This document shows, one piece after another, positions 23,409 through 32,195 of a stretch of DNA of 64,000 nt (its first letter is position 1; the number at the start of each line of letters is the position of its first letter). The position numbers and the translations under genes were made by a program. Source of the stretch: Massarina eburnea CBS 473.64 (Eukaryota > Ascomycota > Dothideomycetes > Pleosporales > Massarinaceae); the NCBI GenBank assembly GCA_010093635.1, contig MU006780.1, forward strand, positions 452,678 through 516,677, written 5' to 3'. The notes under the pieces were generated by a model. It was not told the DNA's origin. It saw only the letters and a list, made by a program, of their open reading frames with translations, and did not search any database.

Positions 23409-24631
23409 TTAGGTGGAGATGGACATCTTGTGGAGCGCATCGGCGTAGAGAAGTTCAGCGTCGGCGACGGAGATCCTCTCGGTGATTTTGGTCTTTGGAG
23501 GAGGTTCGGTGCTGATGGTTTGGATCTCGTCGATGATGAAGGCGCCGGTGTGGGTCCGGATGTAGGCAGGCTCTACGTGAGGGTCTTTGAGTTCCGTGGT
23601 GAAGTGAGCTCCCTTCTCGAGGTCGACGCGCCATTTTGGGATCCTGAATTGCGGCTTTGTTGAGTCTCCCGTGTTGAGTCGTGTGATGTTTTCGACGCTG
23701 GCTTTGCCAGTGGACTAAGCGTAGAGGTACAGAGTCAGCGACAGCCTGGGCGGTGTATGAAGATCGGCGGAACTTACCACGAATCCATTGGTCGGTCCAA
23801 ACGATGTGCTGGTGCTCGAATGGGACAGCTCTTTGATTTTACTGAGAATGGACAACTCGAGCTTCAACTTCACACTGTACGTCACGCCTTTGACGGTCTG
23901 CTGTAGAACGTGTTGGCCCGAAAACTCAATGGCGAGGAGACCGATGTCGAGGGCGATGATGAAGACATTGATGGAGAAGAGCTGCCAGGTCAGATGACGC
24001 GCACGCTCGCGATTGGAGGTGTTGAGCATGTCAACAGCTTTCCAGATGTACAAGCCGCTAAGGACAAATTCTTGGGCGCAGAAGAGGCACATCTGAATGC
24101 GCTCTACTTTGTCGTAAGCCTCTCCAAACCGATCCTTTGTGCTGCCTTGGGTGAAGTGAGACCCATAGACGGCAACTGCGCGCGTTAGTGAGTGTTAGCA
24201 GAGCAGAGTGAAGCTGACGTACCGGCAGTCATGCCGTGGAGCACGATGGCGTTGATGATGATCATCCACTTGGGGATTGCCAGAAATCGCCTGGAACCTT
24301 CGCTGAACATGATCCAAAGACGGCTGTATAGTACAAGAGCCTGTCCGCTGACCATTAGGATCCAGCCGGTGGTATCGATGGCAATGCCGACGGACAAGTG
24401 GGTCCAGTTGAAGTACTCGACAAGGTAGCCAAAGACGTAGGGGATAATGCCGAGAGATGCGACAGTCAGCGACCAAAAGTAAAGACCGCGGTAGTGTGTG
24501 AAGGTTGTGAGGATGAGTAAGATGAGCTCCACGGCATTGTAGCTGGATATGCTAGAGCAGACGACGACGGCGATGGTGTCAAAGTTCCACTCGCCGTGGT
24601 AGTGATTGAGGTCACTGTTCATGCCGGACAT
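23409..24631 (-). CDS. DUF7703-like integral membrane protein
   Basis: Three exons (24631-24223, 24175-23778, 23714-23409) encode 370 aa, with introns of 47 and 63 nt in compatible phases. The product has about seven hydrophobic segments in its first 250 residues, among them IAVVVCSSISSYNAVELILL, FWSLTVASLGIIPYVFGYLV, WMIIINAIVLHGMTA, MCLFCAQEFVLSGLYIW and FSINVFIIALDIGLLAIEF. A hydrophilic tail with SADLH- and ITRLNTGDS-type text follows, ending MSIST. The pattern LSGLYIWKAVDML is typical of the fungal DUF7703 family, whose function is unknown. The start at MSGMNSD is the first in-frame ATG. A Tc1 transposon lies about 320 bp upstream and may affect its promoter. Confidence 0.75.
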
Positions 24632-24951
24632 GATTGCTGTTGGGGAAGTTGTCTTGTATGGGAGGTGTTGTGGAAAATGGATCGTGAGGGTCGCCGAAGT
24701 TGATGCTGTCCGAGGCAAAAGACAGACATCTTTGGACTTGGCGGCAGATTTTCAGGCCTAGTGAAGGTGAAGGTGAGGTTCAGGATGAAAGTGAAAGTGA
24801 GAGTGAGCAGGCAGACGGAAGGACGTTTGCGGGAACATCAAAGATTTAGGACCTCAGCGGCCGCTGTCACCCATGCAACCTGACCCGGGACCACGGGAAG
24901 ACCAGCGATGGCCCGGGGAAGGCCGTGCCTTTAAGCAGCCCATTGTAACTA
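24632..24951. other. Promoter side of the DUF7703-like gene, up to the transposon
   Basis: This 320-bp stretch carries a GTGAAGGTGAGG / GAAAGTGAGAGTGAG tract at about 24762-24808. On the minus (gene) strand this is CT-rich and resembles the tract upstream of the GTPase gene. It ends in the TA at 24950-24951 that is duplicated by the transposon. A GC-rich part with gcggccgc lies near 24858. Confidence 0.6.
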
Positions 24952-25132
24952 CAAGGGTGGAGCATGAACGGGTTGCCCCCTCCCCCTGTCGCCCTTAGCG
25001 TCTTGGCCGAAAAGACGGCCGATTTCTCAACTCTCTGAGAGTCAATTTTGACGATTTCTGTACGATTTCGAGCTCAATTCTGCTGATTTTTGAAGTTGAT
25101 AGTAGGAAGGATAGTCAAATTGATCAATAGAC
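24952..25132 (+). repeat. Left terminal inverted repeat of the Tc1 element
   Basis: The 181-bp left end consists of 102 bp identical to the right end, about 34 bp diverged, and 45 bp identical again. The inner block is the likely transposase-binding subterminal site, by analogy with long-TIR Tc1 elements. Confidence 0.9.
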
Positions 25133-25290
25133 GCGTAGAAATGGGCGTTTTAGCTCGGATCAACTGTTGATCCGGCCGTGCTGACGTAGGATTGTTGTGA
25201 TTCCAAGAAGACGCGTGATTTCTTAACACTCTCTGTACCCTCACTGCCTCTGTACACGTTTAGTTATTGTACAAGCTTGTTGTTACTATC

Positions 25291-26349
25291 ATGCCTTCCT
25301 TACACCGACACCAAATACGCCCTCGCGACAAGGCTATTGCTTCTACAGAGAAAAACGGACGCCTTACCTATCGTCAACGTCTTCAAGTCAAAACTCTACA
25401 CACATATGCTGGGTACTCTTATACTCAATTGTACGAACTATTTCAAATACCTCGCTCTACTGTACGCCATATATGCAGTACAGAAGGCACGCCAAAGAAG
25501 CCTCCAGGCAGGCCACCAATACTTGATACACCGAAAAGACGCCGCCTTGTACAACGCGCTACTATCGACGCGTACCATCGGCGATTATCCTATCTCGAGA
25601 TAGCTCAATTGGAGGGCATATCTGCTTGTAAGCGTACTTTGTACGCAGCCTTCGAAAAGGAGCAGTATCACCGACGCGTCGCCACCGAAAAACCACTTCT
25701 TACGGAGAAACACAAAAAGGATCGATTAGAGTGGGCTGAACAACACGTGAATTGGACTCCAGCTCAGTGGTCTCATGTTATATGGACTGATGAGTGCTCT
25801 ATCAAGTGTGGAGCCTTTGGGCAGGTCTGGGTTACGCGTACGCCAGAGGAGAAGTACTTGCCGTCTTGTTGCGTACCTAAGTTTCGAGGCTATTCAGCGT
25901 GTATGATATGGGGTTGTATAACAAGCGCGTCTAAAGGTCCTGTTGTTGTTTTTCAAAAGGATTGGGGTAACGTCAACGGTGAACTGTACAGGGAAAGGAT
26001 TGTACCTGTTATTGAGGCCTTCAAAGGTACTATAACAGCACCGATTCTGATGGAGGATGGAGCTTCATCCCATACGGCAAAGGATACACGCGCTCTTCAC
26101 AATCACCTTGGCACTGTACGCATGAAATGGCCTGCCAATTCACCTGACCTTAACCCTATCGAGAACGTTTGGCGGTTGTTGAAGTATCGAATTGGTAAAC
26201 ACTTTCCGAAGACTGAGGCAGAGGTACGGGCGATAGCAGAGGCAGAATGGGCTAAACTACAGGTTTCTGACTTCGAGAAATACGTCAGTAACATGAGGGA
26301 ACGGTGCCAGGCAGTAATTGACGCCAAAGGAGGCCATACTAAGTGGTAG
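25291..26349 (+). CDS. Tc1/mariner transposase, DD34E
   Basis: A single 352-aa frame starts at the ATG of MPSLHRH; no ATG lies further upstream in frame. Residues of about 25-130 form two helix-turn-helix-like regions (LTYRQRLQVKTLHTYAGYSY and QIPRSTVRHI, then a GRPP basic link), which bind the inverted repeats. The catalytic domain shows Asp167 in WTDECS, Asp256 in MEDGASSH and Glu291 in SPDLNPIENVW, with exactly 34 residues between the second Asp and the Glu, the Tc1 spacing. The enzyme would cut and paste the element into TA sites in the nucleus. No stop, frameshift or RIP damage is visible, so activity is possible. The frame is centred between the inverted repeats and points away from the DUF7703 gene. 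Confidence 0.95.
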   Translation: MPSLHRHQIRPRDKAIASTEKNGRLTYRQRLQVKTLHTYAGYSYTQLYELFQIPRSTVRHICSTEGTPKKPPGRPPILDTPKRRRLVQRATIDAYHRRLSYLEIAQLEGISACKRTLYAAFEKEQYHRRVATEKPLLTEKHKKDRLEWAEQHVNWTPAQWSHVIWTDECSIKCGAFGQVWVTRTPEEKYLPSCCVPKFRGYSACMIWGCITSASKGPVVVFQKDWGNVNGELYRERIVPVIEAFKGTITAPILMEDGASSHTAKDTRALHNHLGTVRMKWPANSPDLNPIENVWRLLKYRIGKHFPKTEAEVRAIAEAEWAKLQVSDFEKYVSNMRERCQAVIDAKGGHTKW

Positions 26350-26469
26350 TTGTGGGAAATATGCCGTCTTTCTAGAATCGGGCAGCGTTTTAGTCAATTC
26401 TGAGGCACTTATGTGCGCCAAGACCTCCGGAACAACCATTAATCCGCGCCAAAAGGCCTATTTAGAGTA

Positions 26470-26639
26470 GTCTATTGATCAATTTGACTATCCTTCCTAC
26501 TATCAACTTCAAAATCGAACTCAAAACCATCAAAAACCGTCAAAATTGACTCTCAGAGAGTTGAGAAATCGGCCGTCTTTTCGGCCAAGACGCTAAGGGC
26601 GACAGGGGGAGGGGGCAACCCGTTCATGCTCCACCCTTG
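26470..26639 (-). repeat. Right terminal inverted repeat of the Tc1 element
   Basis: The 170-bp right end is the reverse complement of 24952-25132 apart from the short diverged middle part, where about 11 bp are missing relative to the left end. It ends ccacccttg just before the duplicated TA. Confidence 0.9.
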
Positions 26640-28459
26640 TAGGTGGATCCTTCTGGGAGGATGGGACATTCGATTCTCGCTAAACCCTGAGTCTCCCCGT
26701 CTCCTCGTCTCCTCGTCTCCTCGGGCCACTCTGCAGGCGGCCGGCCAGCTCATGCAGAGTCAACACGACGTCGAATAGCATTATCGAACATCCAAACGGG
26801 CAAATTGACGATGCATCATCTCCTCTCTCCTTCCGGGCGTGGGACACGGGAGGAGAAGGACAGCAATGGCCCTGTGTCAGGGTCGCGCGACCTGAAGCTG
26901 GCACTTGGACGCGGCCAGTCCACCGCGATCACGCGTTTCTCCTTCTGGGCGAGCTAGCATAATGTGGCGATCCTGGGAAAACGAGGTGCGCGTTGTCGGG
27001 TGAGACTGTGGGCAGACCATATACGGGCCACCACCTCTGCGACACGAGCATGTCAGACATGGCATGCCTTGGCCAAAGCTGTCGGATCGAGACTTATCGA
27101 CGGTGAATTGTGGGGAGGAGAGGTAGGAAGCGAGGAGAGAGAGAGAGAGAGAGAGAGAGTGGATGTGTCGTGTCGTGTCACAGAGGCAACAGACGGCGCA
27201 CTACTGGACAAGGCTCGCGGGAAGGCTGGGGCGGAAGGCGCGGGGCAGCAGGAGGAAGGCACAGCTCGGCCATTTCTCCACCAACACCACACAATCATGA
27301 TATCGCCGTCTTCTCCTCCCCCATCTCCTCTCCGTCTCCTCGCCATGATCCTTCATGAATGATCAATCCGTGCCGTGACCCCCGGCCCCTTCCACGGCGA
27401 CATGGTGGCGACAAGGAACGATGACATAGCACGCCTAGAACACTCCTCTTTCGGACACTTCCTACGCGCGAGTAAGTACCCAGCACAACGCTTGTGCGAC
27501 CTGCCGCGTCAACAGATCATCGCACTGGACTTGTACAAATATGTAGCGGTCAGCAGCCATTTTCAACTGCGAGCCAAAAGAGCAGTCAGTCAGTCACCCC
27601 ACGAACACAGAATCGATATCACCCGTCGGACTGGAGCCTAGTGACGTTAACCTGTGGTACCCGTCACCGTCTCTTCGGCACTGCATAGGCCAATTATCAC
27701 ACTGGTCAACCTTTCCGCGTTATGCAAATAACTAGACGAGAAGCGGCGGCATAAGACCATCACACTATTGTGCGCATTGCTTGCCGCCAGAACACAATCT
27801 ATCCGAAGCCGTTAGCAAAAGCCTCAGTACCTATATCGATCGTCTTTAACCTACTAACCTTGTTCACACTTTTGTGTCCCCGTTCGACGGTTACTCGTCC
27901 GGCACATTCCTCCAGCCTACGACGTCCTCGACTGCTTTACTCAAGCCATGGTTTTGCGTCTCTGCAATAGCAAGGGCAAATCACGGTGAATGGACAAGGT
28001 GAGAAGGGTTTGCGAAGACGATACGAATCTTCACCGAAGTGCGATGCAGCACGTGTAAGTAAGTCAGCATAAGAGCCGTGCACTGCAGATGCCTGCAGAT
28101 GTGTGCAGATGTATACGCATTCGAGACCCGGCCGACTGGCCTCTTCAATGATTGCGCTGTCAAGGACAAGGCCTGCATGGCAACAGATGGGCCAGTAGAT
28201 CAGCCATCGTCGAGAAACATAGTTGTCCAGAAACAATATGGAGATATTCAAGAGTACAAATTGCTTATTAGATATCAGGTACAAGAACGACGTGGGAGGA
28301 ACCCCACATTCTCGGAGTGTGTGGTCCGTGCGCATGCGCCCCGCGCCACAGCGGTAACGTCATGATCCTCAGATTCGCAATGTTGATGGTTTCGAGTGGT
28401 TTCGAATAACACCATCTTCCCTCCTGCCCTGCCCATCGTATTTCACCATCCTCGACACA
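26640..28459. other. Intergenic region with simple repeats
   Basis: Nothing convincingly coding was seen in 1.8 kb. It holds a ctcctcgt repeat (about 26694-26725), a GA microsatellite (27135-27159), and GC-rich low-complexity frames of up to 132 codons that lack recognisable features. The last part must contain the promoter of the aldo/keto reductase. Confidence 0.6.
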
Positions 28460-29521
28460 ATGCGATTACTAGTCACGGTAACAGCCTTGGTCGGGCTCTG
28501 CCAATGCCGCAACAAGCAACAGCCAATCACCCCCATTCGGCAAGGCATCGGGCAGCCATTGATAGGTTTCGGAACATGGAACCTGAAAGAGACGGCCGAG
28601 AACACCACGAATGCTGTAGCAATTGCCATTGAAGCCGGCTACCGGCAGATTGACTGCGCAGCCATCTACAGAAACGAGAAGGAAGTCGGGCAAGGCATAG
28701 CAAAAGGCCTAGAGAACGCCGGACTGAAGAGGGAAGATATCTGGATCACGAGCAAACTATGGAACGATCAGTATTTAACCCCAGCCCATCCATCACGTGC
28801 AACATGTACTCACATCCGCAGCCACGACCCCGACCGCGTAGAAGTCGGTCTAAACCAAACCCTCAGCGACCTCGGACTAGACTACCTAGACCTCTACCTC
28901 ATGCACTGGCCGGTGGGCAAAGGCCCGTCCGACGAATCCTACCGCTTCGACTACTACAACACCTGGCAAGCCATGATCAAGCTCCTCGACACCGGCCGCG
29001 TGCGCCACATCGGCGTAGCCAACTTCGCGTCCCTGCAACTCACCAACCTGATCCGCAACACTGCCGTCAAGCCCGCAGTCCACCAAATGGAACTCCACCC
29101 GTACCTCCCGCAGACGGAATGGATCCGCATGCATCAGGAACACGGCATCTCCATCACCGCGTACTCGCCGCTCGGGAACATGAATCCTATATACGGGGAC
29201 CGTTCGCGCCGCTCTACCCCGATTACTACCCGCGAAAAGGCGCCGCTGTTGCTGGAGAACGAGGTGGTGGTGGGTATTGCGGAGAAGAGGGACTGCACGC
29301 CTGCGCAGGTCGTGCTTGCGTGGGGTATGGGTAGGGGCACGAGTGTTATCCCGAAGAGTAAACATGAAGAGTACATCAAAGAGAATCTCGGTGCGCAGAA
29401 ATGTGTGTTGGAAGACGAGGATTTGGAGGATTTGGGCAGGTTGGGTGATGAGCCGGTGAGGTTTAACAATCCTAGTAAAGGGTGGGGAGTGCCGCTGTTC
29501 CAAGGCTTACAGGATTCGTGA
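28460..29521 (+). CDS. Aldo/keto reductase with a hydrophobic N-terminus
   Basis: NAD(P)H-dependent carbonyl reductase of the AKR superfamily. Two exons (28460-28770, 28822-29521) give 336 aa. The intron (GTATTT to CAG, 51 nt) is a multiple of three and contains no stop, so the unspliced frame also reads through (353 aa). Splicing restores KLWNDHHDPDRVEVGL, whereas the unspliced version inserts 17 residues into a conserved loop. Catalytic residues are present: Asp65 (QIDCA), Tyr70 (AIYRNE), Lys99 (ITSKLW) and His132 (LMHWP). IGVANF and the IPKSKHEEYIKEN cofactor-binding text also fit. MRLLVTVTALVGLCQC at the N-terminus looks like a signal peptide or anchor, unusual for a family that is normally cytosolic. 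The substrate is unknown. Confidence 0.9.
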   Translation: MRLLVTVTALVGLCQCRNKQQPITPIRQGIGQPLIGFGTWNLKETAENTTNAVAIAIEAGYRQIDCAAIYRNEKEVGQGIAKGLENAGLKREDIWITSKLWNDQYLTPAHPSRATCTHIRSHDPDRVEVGLNQTLSDLGLDYLDLYLMHWPVGKGPSDESYRFDYYNTWQAMIKLLDTGRVRHIGVANFASLQLTNLIRNTAVKPAVHQMELHPYLPQTEWIRMHQEHGISITAYSPLGNMNPIYGDRSRRSTPITTREKAPLLLENEVVVGIAEKRDCTPAQVVLAWGMGRGTSVIPKSKHEEYIKENLGAQKCVLEDEDLEDLGRLGDEPVRFNNPSKGWGVPLFQGLQDS

Positions 29522-30287
29522 TTTGGAATTAGTGGGAGCGAGTTCTGTTCGGTAGGTTGGTGAGGTTGATGTATACGTTGTCTGTTGGGTGGAGTGAAAA
29601 AGGCCGCCGTGATGGCGCAGAGAGATTTATAAAGTCGATTTATCAACACTCCTTTATCTGCATTTCCCCGATTTCTTCTCGTCACTCACACTATGCGCCT
29701 ATTTGGGCGAAAAGACCAAGGGTGCGCAATGGTGCCTGCTTAAAAACGCCCAGAGCACGTGGACCTGACGTATTCGGAAGGAAGTCGATTAGTGGCACCA
29801 GTCTCTACAGGTCTTATAACGCAACCCATCTTCGTTCACTCCACCAAATTCCTTATTAGGAAGGAAAGCCTCCACACTCATAAAAAAAACAGACCAGCCA
29901 TTCACCAACAGAAAACAAAAACCCCAAATGAAGAGAACGATTGATCAAAGCAAAAGAAACGAGCCATCCCAGCCCCGGTATATTCAACACTAAAGCAACC
30001 AACTAGCAGTCATAATAGATAGGGATATCAAACCCCAGCATACCCTTCCAAAACCAAATATGCCCATGCAATCTTCATCAAGACGCCAGCGCAAATGATA
30101 CCCTGAGAAAAAAAGCAGTCACCCAATTTTATACACACAAACACTCACAACCACTCCACCTCCCCCAACCTCTCCCGACTCTTCCTCCCGCCCAACCCCA
30201 TCCACATGCCCGACAACCCCCTTCCAGCGCCCATGCGCGCAACACTAGGCCTAGACTCCTCCTCCTTCTTCTTCACCCGGGGCATCA
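29522..30287. other. Intergenic region between convergent genes
   Basis: Holds the 3' ends of the aldo/keto reductase and the coiled-coil gene. The 29850-30130 part is A-rich with AATAAA-like sequences on either strand. No gene is recognised. Confidence 0.55.
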
Positions 30288-32195
30288 TCACAACCCCCCA
30301 ACCCTCCTCTGAAGACTCTGAACCCTGACCTCCAAACCATGACAATCGTCCTCCCTGCGATTCAACTCGCGCTGAAGGGCCTCCTTCTCGCTCCTCAGGG
30401 CCTGTAACTTCCCACCCATACGCTCGCGATACATGGCATGTTCCTCGTGCAGCATTTCCACGCGCTGGAAATCCACTGCCGCGGGACCATTCCCCGCCAA
30501 CGCCTGCGGCGCCGCGCGAGGCGCAGGAGTCGGCGCAGCTGTGATAACCGGAGCGCTGTTGCGTAGACGCGAGATCTCTGCATCGCGACTCTTGATCGTG
30601 TGTTCTAGTTTCTCCACCTCTTCCTTCCATGCCTGATGTGCAACAAGGCTGTTCAAAGCCTCGAGATTCGCTCCCCCACCTCCTCCTCCTCCTCCTCCTC
30701 CTCCTTCTCCTCCTTTCAGGGCTTCGATTTGCGTCACGAGATCCGCATTCCGTTTCTCTAGTTCCAGAGCCCGTTGTTGGAGCGCAGCGGCTTGCGCCGC
30801 CGCGAAGAGATCCGTCGTATTGCGACGTTCCATGAACATGCTTCCCGGACGGCCGCGACTAGGGCTTTGCCGACCGTTGGACGTTGTTGTTGTGGGGGTT
30901 AGGGTGGGCGTATTACTACCATTACCACTGCCACCACCACCACCGCCGGCTTTATCCGACTGGCGCGTAGCTTCGGATAACTTGGACCTCACGGCCTGCA
31001 AGTTCGCGAGGTCGTCGTCGCGGAGCTTCGTCATGGCGGCGAGATCTCGCCGCGTTTTGGCTAGCATGTCGCGGATTCTGACGTTGTTTTGCGCGTCCGA
31101 GTCCCGCAGCGCCCAGATCTCTTCGTAGCGTTTCTGGAGCCCGGTTTTTTCGCTTTTGAGCCGTTTCACCCGCGTCGTTAGTTTGTTGTAGTCTTCCGGT
31201 GTCACTGATACTACTGCGTTGCTTTGCTCTATGAATACAATCTTCGACATTAGCGCCGCGAGTTGCGATTCTAGAGGCCCCGGGATGTGCGATGGGCTGG
31301 CATGTTGATGCGTTCGCGCTCGTGGCCCTTTTTCCATGTAGTCTTCTTCGTGGTCGGAGCCGCCGTGGAGCGTTGTTGCCGAGGAGTCGGTTTCTTCCGG
31401 TGGGTCCTTGTAGATGGGGTCTTCGCCCGGTGCGATCTCGACGAAACCGAGACCGAAGTGCGTCAGTGCTGATGACTTGTGCGCTTTCGGTGCCGGAGGG
31501 TCTTTGTAGATGATTTCCTCATCGGGGGCGATCTTGACGAAGCCTAGATTGAAGTGCGTCATGGGCTCTGATGATGTTGGTTGGGGTGGTGGTGGCGGCG
31601 GTTGGGATTCGGGCTTTGGCTCCGGTTGGGATTCTGGTTCTGGCTGTGGTGGTTCTTGCGGTGGTTCTTGCGGCGGGGGCTCCGGCTTTGCCTGGGGAGG
31701 TTCTTGTGGCGGTGGCTGCGGTTTTTCCTGGGGAGGTTCCTGCGGTGGCGCTTCCGGCTTTGATATAGATAGCGGTTTAGTTGGCTCCTGCGGTGGTGCT
31801 TCCGGCTTTGATATAGATAGCGGCTTCGTTGGCTCCTGCGGTAATGCTTCTGGTCTTGATACAGATAGCGGTTTCGGTTGCGGTATGTGCGAAGTTTGTG
31901 ACTGAGGTCTCAAGGGGAGGGGAGCAGTAGGTGGTGGACCAGAGAACTTTTGGCTAATCCTCGACACTGAAGAAGCAGAAGCCTGTCGTTGACCTTGCCA
32001 CATAGGGGGCATGGTGGTATTATCTTCCTCGGGAGCGATATCGGAGGAGCGGTCAGATTCAGTACGAGACGTTTGACGAACGAGTTGGGGTGAGACCATC
32101 GAAGTAGGACGACTCGTATTAGAGTAGACGGAGGCAACACTATGGACCGACGGGGTACGTTGAGGTCGGGAAGGAGCGCGATTGGAAGTCCACAT
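30288..32195 (-). CDS. Repeat-rich coiled-coil protein of unknown function
   Basis: A single exon of 635 aa. The Ser/Thr-rich N-terminus is followed by three copies of a PTKPLSISKPEAPPQE-like unit and a long Pro/Glu/Gln repeat. Then come two copies of a 22-residue motif of the form THF-LGFV-IAP-E--IYKDPP. The second half has coiled-coil heptads (about 320-430 and 500-635) split by poly-Gly runs encoded by CTCCTC repeats. It ends LQRRVGGL. Such an arrangement suggests a scaffold, for example at septa, cytoskeleton or polarity sites, but no family is recognised. The gene is intact, although its repeats make length polymorphism likely. The ATG at 32195 was chosen as the first in frame before the Ser-rich text. 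Confidence 0.75.
   Translation of the reverse strand: MWTSNRAPSRPQRTPSVHSVASVYSNTSRPTSMVSPQLVRQTSRTESDRSSDIAPEEDNTTMPPMWQGQRQASASSVSRISQKFSGPPPTAPLPLRPQSQTSHIPQPKPLSVSRPEALPQEPTKPLSISKPEAPPQEPTKPLSISKPEAPPQEPPQEKPQPPPQEPPQAKPEPPPQEPPQEPPQPEPESQPEPKPESQPPPPPPQPTSSEPMTHFNLGFVKIAPDEEIIYKDPPAPKAHKSSALTHFGLGFVEIAPGEDPIYKDPPEETDSSATTLHGGSDHEEDYMEKGPRARTHQHASPSHIPGPLESQLAALMSKIVFIEQSNAVVSVTPEDYNKLTTRVKRLKSEKTGLQKRYEEIWALRDSDAQNNVRIRDMLAKTRRDLAAMTKLRDDDLANLQAVRSKLSEATRQSDKAGGGGGGSGNGSNTPTLTPTTTTSNGRQSPSRGRPGSMFMERRNTTDLFAAAQAAALQQRALELEKRNADLVTQIEALKGGEGGGGGGGGGGGANLEALNSLVAHQAWKEEVEKLEHTIKSRDAEISRLRNSAPVITAAPTPAPRAAPQALAGNGPAAVDFQRVEMLHEEHAMYRERMGGKLQALRSEKEALQRELNRREDDCHGLEVRVQSLQRRVGGL

Larger units (their letters stand above)
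24952..26639 (+). mobile_element. Intact Tc1/mariner DNA transposon
   Basis: A 1688-bp element is bounded by long terminal inverted repeats beginning CAAGGGTGGAGC and flanked by a TA duplication (24950-24951 and 26640-26641), the hallmark of Tc1/mariner insertion. The outer 102 bp of the two ends are identical (24952-25053 and 26538-26639). After a diverged gap a further 45 bp match perfectly (25088-25132 and 26470-26514). Inside lies one uninterrupted transposase gene. There is no CA/TG depletion, in sharp contrast to the left third of the window, so the copy is young, low in number, or outside effective RIP. Confidence 0.95.

Noticed and set aside
28771..28821. Keeping the 17 codons of this segment as part of the aldo/keto reductase
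   Set aside because: GTATTT...CAG borders and restoration of the conserved LWNDHHDPD text show it is an intron, though retention cannot be excluded.
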